This document shows, piece by piece, positions 24,093 through 32,302 of a stretch of DNA of 64,000 nt. Below the pieces are notes generated by a model, which worked only from the letters and a program-made list of their open reading frames with translations, was not told where the DNA came from and made no database searches. Position 1 is the stretch's first letter; each line of letters opens with the position of its first letter. Both the position numbers and the translations under genes were made by a program. Origin of the DNA: Nocardioides sp. W7. Its GTDB lineage: Bacteria; Actinomycetota; Actinomycetes; Propionibacteriales; Nocardioidaceae. Location of the stretch: contig NZ_CP095078.1 of assembly GCF_022919075.1 (NCBI RefSeq), positions 1,054,001-1,118,000 on the forward strand, given 5' to 3'.

Positions 24093-24635
24093 ATGTCCGC
24101 TGCGCCCACGCCCGCTCTCCCGTTGCGCCTCCGACTCCGGAAGGCCGCGATCGCAACGCTCTCGCTGCTCGTCGTCTCCGGCGGAGTTCTGTACGTCGTC
24201 GCCCCCGCCTCGCCGACCCTGGACGCGTCGTTCGGCGAGATCGCTGGCGACCCCCCGGGCTTCGACCGCGACCTCTCGGTCGACTACTCCCTCGCGGCCG
24301 CCGAGGTCACGGAGCGCCGGCGCTTCCGGGAGACCTTCTACGGGTCCATCACCTCCGCCGGCGTCCCCGTCCGGAACGCTCGCCTGATCATCACGGGCGT
24401 CCAGCGCTCCACCAAGGGCCTGCGCGCCACCGCCAGGATCGGCGGGACCGGGTCCTACCGGGCCAAGGTGAGCCTCAAGCCGGGCCGCTACCGGGTCACC
24501 ATCACCCTGAAGGCGGGCGGCAAGACCCGGACCATCAGCAAGACGAGACGCCTCCGCAACAACCGCAGCTACCGGGCCTCGGTCAAGGTGCGGGAGAGCG
24601 GCATCGTCACCATGCTTCCCATCTCGAGCTACTGA
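24093..24635 (+). CDS. Membrane-anchored/secreted beta-sandwich protein
   Basis: 180 residues. An N-terminal hydrophobic segment (KAAIATLSLLVVSGGVLYVV) acts as signal or anchor. Residues 85-180 resemble a carboxypeptidase-regulatory/Ig-like fold (ITSAGVPVRNARLIITGVQR, then GSYRAKVSLKPGRYRVTITL). Strongly basic. The ATG at 24093 starts an operon, and its stop overlaps the wecB start (TGATG). I infer an envelope protein tied to the polysaccharide made by the downstream enzymes. Confidence 0.6.
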   Translation: MSAAPTPALPLRLRLRKAAIATLSLLVVSGGVLYVVAPASPTLDASFGEIAGDPPGFDRDLSVDYSLAAAEVTERRRFRETFYGSITSAGVPVRNARLIITGVQRSTKGLRATARIGGTGSYRAKVSLKPGRYRVTITLKAGGKTRTISKTRRLRNNRSYRASVKVRESGIVTMLPISSY

Positions 24636-25804
24636 TGGGCGGTTCGCCCCGGCGGGTCGGGGTGGTGCTCGGCACCCGGCCGGAGGCGATCAAGCTGGCT
24701 CCGATCGTGACCGCGCTGCGCGACAGCGGGCACTACGAGCCGGTCGTCGTCTCGACCGGCCAGCACCGGCACCTGCTCGACCAGCTGCTCGGCTTCTTCG
24801 GCGTCACGCCCGACGTCGACCTCGACCTGATGCGGCCCGGCCAGCACCTCACCGACCTGGCCGGCCTCGCGACGACCCGGATCGGCGAGGCGGTGGAGGC
24901 GCTCGACCTCGACCTGCTGCTCGTGCAGGGCGACACGACCACGACCCTGGCCGGCGCGCTGGCCGGCTTCTACCGGAGGATCCCGGTCGCCCACCTCGAG
25001 GCCGGGCTGCGCACCGACGACCGGATGTCCCCGTACCCCGAGGAGGTCAACCGGCGGGTGGTCACCCAGCTCGTCGACCTGCACCTGGCCCCGACCACCT
25101 GGGCCGGCGACCGGCTGCTTGCCGAGGGGGTCGACCCGACCCGGGTGCTGGTCACCGGCAACACCGTGGTCGACGCGCTCTTCGACACCGTCCGCCGCCG
25201 GCACCCGTTCACCGGGCCCGACGCGGCCGCGCTCGCCGAGGTCGAGGCCTCCGGGCGGCGGGTGCTCCTCGTCACCGCGCACCGGCGCGAGTCCTGGGGC
25301 GCCGGGCTCGACGGCATCGCCGAGGCGGTCGCCCGCCTGGTGGCGGCCCACCCCGACCTGGTGGCGGTCTTCCCGGTGCACCCGAACCCGATGGTCCGCG
25401 AGCCGGTACGCCGTCGCCTCGGCGGACTGCCCAGCGTGCTGCTGACCGAGCCGCAGGACTACCCGTCCTTCGTGCGGCTGATGAATCGCGCCGACCTGGT
25501 GCTCACCGACAGCGGCGGGATCCAGGAGGAGGCCTGCTCGCTGGGCAAGCCGACCCTGGTCGCCCGCGACACGACCGAGCGGCCCGAGGGGGTCGAGGCC
25601 GGCGGGCTGCTCCTCGTCGGCACCGAGCCCGACCGGATCGTGGCGGCGGCCGACGTACTCCTCACCGACCCGGCGGCGTACGACGCCCTGGTCTGCCGCT
25701 CCCTGCCCTTCGGCGACGGAGCCGCGTCCGCGCGGGTCGTCGCCGCCCTCGACCTGTTGTTCCCGACTACCTCGGACCTGGATTCCCATGCGACTGCTTC
25801 CTGA
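24635..25804 (+). CDS. wecB: UDP-N-acetylglucosamine 2-epimerase (non-hydrolysing)
   Basis: 389 residues, the normal WecB/MnaA length. It interconverts UDP-GlcNAc and UDP-ManNAc in the cytoplasm for cell-wall or capsule glycans. Motifs: GTRPEAIKLAPIV at the N-terminus, VQGDTTTTLAGAL, HLEAGLRTDDRMSPYPEEVNRR, TAHRRESWG, VHPNP and LTDSGGIQEEACSLGKP. The start base is shared with the upstream stop, and the end overlaps the lipoprotein gene by 17 nt, so the genes form one operon. It would supply donor sugar to the GT2 enzyme. Confidence 0.95.
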   Translation: MGGSPRRVGVVLGTRPEAIKLAPIVTALRDSGHYEPVVVSTGQHRHLLDQLLGFFGVTPDVDLDLMRPGQHLTDLAGLATTRIGEAVEALDLDLLLVQGDTTTTLAGALAGFYRRIPVAHLEAGLRTDDRMSPYPEEVNRRVVTQLVDLHLAPTTWAGDRLLAEGVDPTRVLVTGNTVVDALFDTVRRRHPFTGPDAAALAEVEASGRRVLLVTAHRRESWGAGLDGIAEAVARLVAAHPDLVAVFPVHPNPMVREPVRRRLGGLPSVLLTEPQDYPSFVRLMNRADLVLTDSGGIQEEACSLGKPTLVARDTTERPEGVEAGGLLLVGTEPDRIVAAADVLLTDPAAYDALVCRSLPFGDGAASARVVAALDLLFPTTSDLDSHATAS

Positions 25805-26492
25805 CCACTCGTCCACCCGCACCCGGCTGGCCGGCCTGGCCGTGCTGGTCCTGCTCGTCGGTCCGGTCTCTGCGTGCGGCGGCGACGACGCCGACGACGC
25901 CGACGCCGATGCGGCGTCCGCCTCCGCGGAGAGCTCGGTCGCGCCCGGCTCCGAGCCCACCGCCGATCCCTCGGCCGAGGCCGGGACCCCGACCGACCCC
26001 GGCGGCTCCGGCAGCGGCACCGGCGGGTCCGGCTCGACCGCCGACGGCACCCTGGGCGGCAACGCGGCCGCCGACCCCAACTCGCCGTTCGTGGTGGCTG
26101 CGACCGCGGTCGCGATCCGCAGCCGCGACCAGATCACCCAGCTGCACGCGATGGGCCTGGCGACCACCGGCCAGGGTGGCCTGTCCGCCGACCAGCTACC
26201 CGCGCTGGGTGAGGCGATCCGTGCCGAGCTCGGCCGCCAGATCGACGACAGCACCATGCTGCCCCCGCCCGCGGGTAGCCCCGCGGCGGACCTGGTGGCG
26301 GCCCTGGAGAAGTACCGCGGCCTCGCCGGTCAGCTGGCCGCCTGGGGGCCGGGCGGCGCCGCGCTGCCGGACGCCTGGTTCTCCCGGCTGGCGACCAACG
26401 ACCGCGCTTGGAAGGGCGCCCTGCGCCAGCTCGGCGAGCTTTCCGAGCAGGACCTGCTCGCCGACCTCGCGCCGCTCGCGATGCCGAGCTGA
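25788..26492 (+). CDS. Secreted lipoprotein, paralogue of the protein at 39.8 kb
   Basis: 234 residues. The signal peptide ends in lipobox GPVSAC, followed by an Asp/Ser/Gly-rich tether (about 30-90) and a conserved helical domain (about 95-234: PFVVAATAVAIRSRDQITQL ... PPPAGSPAADLVAALEKYRG). That domain aligns clearly with the lipoprotein at 39819-40598. It overlaps wecB by 17 nt and precedes the glycosyltransferase by 5 nt. Function unknown. Linked to export or assembly of the polysaccharide by context only. Confidence 0.7.
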   Translation: MRLLPDHSSTRTRLAGLAVLVLLVGPVSACGGDDADDADADAASASAESSVAPGSEPTADPSAEAGTPTDPGGSGSGTGGSGSTADGTLGGNAAADPNSPFVVAATAVAIRSRDQITQLHAMGLATTGQGGLSADQLPALGEAIRAELGRQIDDSTMLPPPAGSPAADLVAALEKYRGLAGQLAAWGPGGAALPDAWFSRLATNDRAWKGALRQLGELSEQDLLADLAPLAMPS

Positions 26493-26497
26493 GCGGC

Positions 26498-27781
26498 GTG
26501 AGCATCGACCTGACCGTCGTCAGCTGGATCGTGACCGTCGTCGTCGGCTACTACTTCGTGCTGTTCCTCGCCAGCTGGTTCCGCCGCCGCCCGCCTGCCG
26601 GCGCCGAGGCGACCCGGCCGCTGATGGTGATCCTGGTGCCGGCCCGCAACGAGGAGCTGGTGCTCGAGGGCACCCTCGAGTCGTTGTCCTCGCTGGAGTA
26701 CGCCGGCGGCCACCGCGTCCTCGTCGTCGACGACGCGTCCACCGACGCGACGCCGACGATCGCGAGTGCCTGGGCCGCCCGGGACGATCGCATCCGGACC
26801 AGCCGCCGGGTCCCGCCCGAGGCCGGGCAGGGCAAGAGCGAGGTCCTCAACCACGCCAACCGGCTGGTCGGCGACTGGCTCGAGGCTGGCGACCCGTGGC
26901 TCGAGGGCCGTCGGCCCGAGGACATCGTGCTGGTCATCGTCGACGCCGACGGCCGCCTCGAGAAGGAGTCGCTGGCCAAGGTCGCGCCGTACTTCGCGGA
27001 CCCCAAGGTCGGCTCGGTCCAGATCGGCGTCCGGATCGCCAACGCGGACGCCAACGCGCTCGCGCGGATGCAGGACATCGAGTTCGTCGGGTTCAGCTGG
27101 CTGGTGCAGATCGCCCGCGACTGGATCGGGTCGTCCGGGCTCGGCGGCAACGGCCAGTTCACCCGCCTCTCAGCGCTGCAGACCCTGGGCCGCGACCCGT
27201 GGCACCGCGGCGCGCTCACCGAGGACCTCGACCTTGGTCTGCGACTCATCGAGGGCGGCTGGCGGACACGGTTCTGCCACCTCACCTACGTCGACCAGCA
27301 GGGCCTGACCTCCTGGCGCCCACTGCTGCGGCAGCGGACCCGGTGGATCCAGGGGCACTACCAGTGCTGGCGGCACCTGGTGCCGCTCGCCCGGTCCGGC
27401 CGCACCCCGATCCTCGCGCGCCTGGACCTGATCCTCTACCTGGTCCTGGTCGTGACCGTGGTGCTGGTCTCCTACACGGTGGTCGTCGGCCTGCTCGGCA
27501 CCCTCGGGCTCGTCCAGGTGACCAACGACTTCCTGCTCTGGGTGCCGTACGGCGTGCCGCGCCGCACTGTCAGCCTGCTGCTGTCCGTGCTGCCGGTCAC
27601 CGTGTTCCTCGGGACCTACCAGCGACACAGCGCTCACCCGTTCCGGTGGTACCAGCTCCCCGCGGCCGCACTCGCCTTCACGACGTACGGCTACGTCTGG
27701 TTCTTCGTCTCCCTCCGCGCGCTCGCCAACCTCGTGCTGCGCCGCAACGCCTGGGTCAAGACGCCCCGACTCGCCGCCTGA
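26498..27781 (+). CDS. Membrane processive glycosyltransferase, GT2 (PgaC/hyaluronan-synthase-like)
   Basis: 427 residues. N-terminal TM (about 3-24), cytoplasmic GT2 domain (45-300) and three to four C-terminal TM segments. GT2 motifs: VLVVDDASTDAT (UDP site), IVDADG (DxD), TEDLDLGLRL (ED base) and QRTRWIQGH (QxxRW), the set of processive beta-glycan synthases that polymerise and extrude sugar chains. GTG at 26498 lies 5 nt after the lipoprotein stop. With WecB upstream, an amino-sugar polymer is plausible. The product is not determinable from sequence. Confidence 0.88.
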   Translation: MSIDLTVVSWIVTVVVGYYFVLFLASWFRRRPPAGAEATRPLMVILVPARNEELVLEGTLESLSSLEYAGGHRVLVVDDASTDATPTIASAWAARDDRIRTSRRVPPEAGQGKSEVLNHANRLVGDWLEAGDPWLEGRRPEDIVLVIVDADGRLEKESLAKVAPYFADPKVGSVQIGVRIANADANALARMQDIEFVGFSWLVQIARDWIGSSGLGGNGQFTRLSALQTLGRDPWHRGALTEDLDLGLRLIEGGWRTRFCHLTYVDQQGLTSWRPLLRQRTRWIQGHYQCWRHLVPLARSGRTPILARLDLILYLVLVVTVVLVSYTVVVGLLGTLGLVQVTNDFLLWVPYGVPRRTVSLLLSVLPVTVFLGTYQRHSAHPFRWYQLPAAALAFTTYGYVWFFVSLRALANLVLRRNAWVKTPRLAA

Positions 27782-27985
27782 TGCGGCCCTCCTGGATCCC
27801 CTGTGGACGCCGGCGCCCCCGAGCCGCTCGCCGGGCGGGGGCCTGTGCGTCGACCGGCGACCCGGCTCGCCCTCTGGCGCCCGGATCGAGCCGCGCCACT
27901 TGACGGGTCCTGGCCGTGTGGGCGAGGCCGAGCGTTCACGGGCCGTTTCTGCTCGACCGCTGGGATTCTCAGTCCGGGCCGAGGA

Positions 27986-28708
27986 ATGAGGAACCAGGTG
28001 AAGGCGAAGGCCGTACGACGTCTCACTCTCGGCGCGCCGCTGGTGGCGCTTGCCCTGACGCTGCCGGCCGGGCAGGCGCAGGCGCACCCGTTCGGCGAGC
28101 CGCAATCGGTGGACATCACCTCGCTCGACGATGGGGTCCGGGTCGCCTGGAAGGCGTCGCCGGACGACGTGACCATGCTGGCGATCGACCTCGACCTGAT
28201 CGATGAGATGCGGACCTTCGTCTTCCAGGACGGGGCGCTGGTGCCCGAGGAGTCGGAAGAGACGGACGGCGTCGTCCTTGCTGCGTCGGCCGACTTCGGT
28301 GACTACCTGCGTGAGCACGTCCTCGTGGTCGGCGACGGCGCTCCTTGCGCGGGAGACCTGCAGCCGGTCAGGGACGTGAGCACCGAAGGTGCGACAGTCG
28401 ACTTCGATTGCGGCGGGCCGGTCACCGAGGCCGTCGTCACGATCACCACGCTCACGGACCTGCATCCGTCGTACCGGACCTTGGCCACCAGCGTCGGGGG
28501 CCAGCGCCGCGCCTACACGAGTAAGCAGGACACGTTCACCTGGGCGTTCCCGGCGCCGGGCGTCGCGCCGAGCGGGGACGCGGACGGTGGCGGGGGCCGA
28601 GGCGCGAGCGCGGCTTGGCAGCTGGGCGGCGTCGGGCTCGCTGCCGGCGCCCTGGGCGGGGGCGGCTGGTGGCTCCGCCGCCGGCGCACCGCCGGCTCCG
28701 GAGCCTGA
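27986..28708 (+). CDS. Secreted protein with C-terminal membrane anchor, function unknown
   Basis: 240 residues. Signal peptide (RLTLGAPLVALALTLPAGQA, with QAHPFGEP after the cut), a beta-rich domain with two cysteines, a Gly-rich linker and a C-terminal TM followed by WWLRRRRTAG, giving an outside-facing anchored protein. The short N-terminal HPFGEPQSV resembles proteins next to metal or HupE-type transporters, but no such gene is present here. ATG at 27986 follows a GAGGA-like site. Confidence 0.6.
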   Translation: MRNQVKAKAVRRLTLGAPLVALALTLPAGQAQAHPFGEPQSVDITSLDDGVRVAWKASPDDVTMLAIDLDLIDEMRTFVFQDGALVPEESEETDGVVLAASADFGDYLREHVLVVGDGAPCAGDLQPVRDVSTEGATVDFDCGGPVTEAVVTITTLTDLHPSYRTLATSVGGQRRAYTSKQDTFTWAFPAPGVAPSGDADGGGGRGASAAWQLGGVGLAAGALGGGGWWLRRRRTAGSGA

Positions 28709-28890
28709 TCGGCACCGACGCTCCCGACCTGACCGTTTCGGCGACGGTCGGATCGGTTCACGTGCGGTTCACCCCCGCATCCCGGTCCGGTCGTCAGAGG
28801 GAGGTCGCGGGTTCGGGGGTCACCGATTGCATGGTCAAGCTGACCGGCGGGCCCGAGCCCGGCGGCGGCACGACAACAGGATGGTCAATC

Positions 28891-31800
28891 GTGGCCGTAG
28901 CTCGCCGTGTCCTCGCAGGACTCGTGGCGCTCATCGTGACTCTCGTCGGGGTGGCCGTCCTCTCGCCACCGGCGCCGGCCGCCGCTGACGACAACCTCGG
29001 CACCACGGCCGCCACGACCTGGCGCTACCTCGACACCGGGGTCGACCCGGCCGCTGGCCTGGCGGACCGTACGGACTGGTCCGACCCGGGCTTCGACGAC
29101 TCGGCCTGGAAGAGCGCGAAAGGCTCGTTCGGGGCCAAGAACGGCGCGATCGGCGACCTCGGCGGTGGCTACACGCCGGCAACGCTCCTGACGCACTACT
29201 CATCGGGCACCACGTCGATCCCGGCGTACTTCTTCCGCACCCAGGTCACCGTCCCGGCCGGCGGACTCGCCGGCGTCGACGCGTTGACCGCCTCGCTCGT
29301 GTACGACGACGCGGCGACCGTCTACGTCAACGGCACCCGGGTCGCCGGTTTCGACGACACCGCCATCACGACCAACACGATGTACGGCGGCTCCAACGCC
29401 AGCACCCCGAAGGCGGTCGAGTTCACGATCCCAGCCGCGGCGTTCACCGAGGGCGTCAACACCGTCGGCGTCGAGCTGCACAACGGCCGGGCCTCCAGCT
29501 CCGACGTCTACCTCGACGTCAGCTCCCTCGCGCTCCCCGCGCCGACCGCGCCGACCGCGCCGACCGGGCCCGTGATCTCGACGGCCGACACCACCTGGCG
29601 CTTCCTCGACACCGGCACGGACCCCGCGGCCGGCCTGACTCCGCGCACGGCGTGGACCGCTCCGGCGTACGACGACTCGACGTGGAAGAGCGCCGTCGGC
29701 TCCTTCGGGGCCAAGAACGGCGCGATCTCCGACCTGGGCAACGACAGCACCCCGAGGACGCTGGTCAACCAGTACAAGAACGGCACCGCCTTCCCCGACA
29801 TCGAGGCGCTCTTCTTCCGGACCAAGGTCGACGTCCCGGCCGCGGTGCTGGCCGAGGCCGGCTCCTTCGTCGGCACGATCAAGTACGACGACACCGCGAC
29901 GGTCTACGTCAACGGCATCCGGGTCGCCGGCTTCCTGGACGGATCGGTCACCGCCAACCTGCAGTACGCCGGCAACTCCGGCGGCTCGCCGGTGTCCTCG
30001 CCGCTGACCATCCCCGCGAGCGCCTTCACCGCGGGCGAGAACACCGTCTCGGTCGAGATCCACCAGGACCGGACGACCAGCTCGGACATCTACTTCGACC
30101 TCGTCAGCCTCGAGGCCAGCGCGGACGAGGTGCCCGAGGTCCCGACCGACAGCGGCATCACCGACCTGATCCTCGGGATCGGCGCGAACGAGGCCCAGCG
30201 CAACGTCAACTGGTACAGCGCCACCACCGAGGCCCAGGTGGTCGAGCTGGTCGCCGCCGACCAGCTGGTCGGCGGCCAGTTCCCGGCCACCGGCGCCGCG
30301 ACCTTCACCTCCACCCAGGGCCTCGCCGCCGAGCTGGGCAAGACCTGGCACAAGGCGACGCTCGCCGGGCTCGAGGCCACGACCGAGTACGCCTACCGGG
30401 TCGGCACCGGCACCACCTGGTCGCCGACCCACCGCTTCACGACGGGCGACTACGACAACGAGTTCGACTTCATCTACGTCGGCGACCCGCAGATCGGCTC
30501 CTCCGGCAACATCGCGAGCGACACCTCCGGCTGGAGCGACACCCTGGCGAAGGCCAAGATCCAGGTGCCCACCGCCGAGTGGCTGCTCTCGGCCGGCGAC
30601 CAGGTCGATTCAGCCGGCAACGAGGACCAGTACGACGGCTTCCTCTCGCCGCACCAGGTCAAGGAGTGGGCGACCTCGCCGACCGTGGGCAACCACGAGG
30701 TCGGCAGCCGTACGGCGTACTACCAGCACTACAACGTGCCCAACTACGACGCCACGAGCGGCGACTACTGGTACACCTACGGCGACACGCTGTTCATGAA
30801 CCTCGACTCCAACTTCAACACCGAGCCCCAGCGGGCCGCGCACGTCGCGTGGATGGAGGACGCGATCGAGCTGAACCCCGACGCCAAGTGGCAGGTCGTG
30901 GTCCAGCACCACGCGATGTACTCGTCGGGCCCGCACGCGACCGACAGCGACAACGTCACCCGGCGCGCGACCATGGCCGCACAGTTCCAGCGGCTCGGGG
31001 TCGACCTCGCACTCGCCGGGCACGACCACATCTACACGCGCAGTCACCCGATGGCCGGCAACACCCCGGTCCCCGAGACCGACGGCACGCCGGACACGAT
31101 CCAGGCGGGCGAGGGCAGCGTCCTGTACATGACGGCGTCCTCGTCGTCGGGCAGCAAGTTCTACGGCGCCAGCAACGCCGGGCAGCCGTGGGTGGGGGTC
31201 TCGGCCCAGCCGAACGTCCCGCAGTTCACCCAGGTGTCGGTCAGCGACGCGTCGATCCGGCTGACCACCTACCGCGCCGACACCCTCGCGGTGGTCGACG
31301 AGGTGACGCTCGAGGCGCCGGAGGCACCGCAGCTCTCGGCGGTGACCGGCACGGTGGCGGGAGCCGGCGGGACACCGCTGTCCGGAGCCTGCGCCTACCT
31401 CTACGAGTCCCGGGGGTCCCCGGCGGCGTCGTACGCCTCGTGCACCGACGACTCGGGTGGGTTCGTGATCCCGGAGGTGGCGCCGGGGTCCTACGTGCTC
31501 GCCGTGGCGGATCCGTCGGGTGCGCACGAGACGTGGTGGTCGCCGGACCCGGTGGACGTGGACGGTGCGCAGGCGCCGGTGGCCGTGACCCTGCCGCGGG
31601 CCTCGGTGTCGGCATCGGGCGTGGTCAGCGACGGCGCGGGTGCGGTGGCGGACGCGTGCGTCTACCTGTACTCCTCGCCGCAGGCGTCGTCGGCGGCCTA
31701 CGCGACCTGTGCGGACGCGTCGGGGTCGTGGTGGCTCGGGGGGATCGTGCCGGGTGACTACACGGTCGCGGTGGCGGACCCGTCGGGTGCGCACGACACC

Positions 31801-32184
31801 TGGTGGTCGGCAGGCCCGGTGGGCATCGACGGTGCGCAGGCGCCGCTCAGCACGGTGCTGGTCGCGGCCGACGGTGCGATCGCCGGTGCGGTGTCCGGCT
31901 CGGCCGGCGCACCGGTCGGTGGGGCGTGTGTGTACGTCTACGCGCCGGGTGCCACCGCGGGGGCGTCGTACGCCTCGTGTGCGCAGGCGGACGGCTCCTA
32001 CTACGTGGGCGACGTGGCCACCGGTGACTGGGAGGTCGCGTTCTTCGACCCGAGCGCGACCTACGCCACGCAGTGGTGGACCGGCGCCGCGGGTGGCGCG
32101 TCCGACCGGACCGGTGCGGGCGAGGTCGGCGTCGGCCATGCCCTGGTCCCGAACGTCGACGCAGCCCTCACGCCCGTCGGCTGA
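28891..32184 (+). CDS. Large secreted metallophosphoesterase with duplicated beta-sandwich and C-terminal triple repeat
   Basis: 1097 residues. The signal peptide (LAGLVALIVTLVGVAVLSPP) is followed by two copies of a galactose-binding-like module (about 39-220 and 228-407, each with WRYLDTG/WRFLDTG and a TVYVNGTRVAGF-type strand). A purple-acid-phosphatase-like Fn3 domain (420-520) and a calcineurin-like phosphoesterase follow: GDPQIG about 530, GDQVDS about 568, GNHE about 600, HHAMY about 673, GHDHIYTRSH about 710. Residues 817-1097 are three Cys/Trp-rich repeats, nearly identical to those ending the next gene. GTG at 28891 gives a compact signal peptide. An in-frame ATG lies at 28831. Confidence 0.88.
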   Translation: MAVARRVLAGLVALIVTLVGVAVLSPPAPAAADDNLGTTAATTWRYLDTGVDPAAGLADRTDWSDPGFDDSAWKSAKGSFGAKNGAIGDLGGGYTPATLLTHYSSGTTSIPAYFFRTQVTVPAGGLAGVDALTASLVYDDAATVYVNGTRVAGFDDTAITTNTMYGGSNASTPKAVEFTIPAAAFTEGVNTVGVELHNGRASSSDVYLDVSSLALPAPTAPTAPTGPVISTADTTWRFLDTGTDPAAGLTPRTAWTAPAYDDSTWKSAVGSFGAKNGAISDLGNDSTPRTLVNQYKNGTAFPDIEALFFRTKVDVPAAVLAEAGSFVGTIKYDDTATVYVNGIRVAGFLDGSVTANLQYAGNSGGSPVSSPLTIPASAFTAGENTVSVEIHQDRTTSSDIYFDLVSLEASADEVPEVPTDSGITDLILGIGANEAQRNVNWYSATTEAQVVELVAADQLVGGQFPATGAATFTSTQGLAAELGKTWHKATLAGLEATTEYAYRVGTGTTWSPTHRFTTGDYDNEFDFIYVGDPQIGSSGNIASDTSGWSDTLAKAKIQVPTAEWLLSAGDQVDSAGNEDQYDGFLSPHQVKEWATSPTVGNHEVGSRTAYYQHYNVPNYDATSGDYWYTYGDTLFMNLDSNFNTEPQRAAHVAWMEDAIELNPDAKWQVVVQHHAMYSSGPHATDSDNVTRRATMAAQFQRLGVDLALAGHDHIYTRSHPMAGNTPVPETDGTPDTIQAGEGSVLYMTASSSSGSKFYGASNAGQPWVGVSAQPNVPQFTQVSVSDASIRLTTYRADTLAVVDEVTLEAPEAPQLSAVTGTVAGAGGTPLSGACAYLYESRGSPAASYASCTDDSGGFVIPEVAPGSYVLAVADPSGAHETWWSPDPVDVDGAQAPVAVTLPRASVSASGVVSDGAGAVADACVYLYSSPQASSAAYATCADASGSWWLGGIVPGDYTVAVADPSGAHDTWWSAGPVGIDGAQAPLSTVLVAADGAIAGAVSGSAGAPVGGACVYVYAPGATAGASYASCAQADGSYYVGDVATGDWEVAFFDPSATYATQWWTGAAGGASDRTGAGEVGVGHALVPNVDAALTPVG

Positions 32185-32196
32185 CCGACGTCTCTC

Positions 32197-32231
32197 CCGG
32201 TGGTCCGGGCGCGCCCGCGTCCGGACCACCG
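32197..32231 (+). terminator. Hairpin between the two metallophosphoesterase genes
   Basis: CCGGTGGTCCGG pairs with CCGGACCACCG across a 12-nt loop, just after the 32184 stop. No T run follows, so it may be a terminator or an RNA-stability element. Confidence 0.55.
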
Positions 32232-32302
32232 CGGCGGCCTGCCCGGCCGCCTCTCTCGGACCCTCACTCGGATCCACGGATGACCAATCACAGGAGAAGC
32301 GC

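Noticed and set aside
24017..24634. Extended N-terminus of the epimerase
   Set aside because: The upstream frame overlaps a complete coding sequence and is Arg/Pro-rich. WecB proteins start close to the GTRPEAIK motif.
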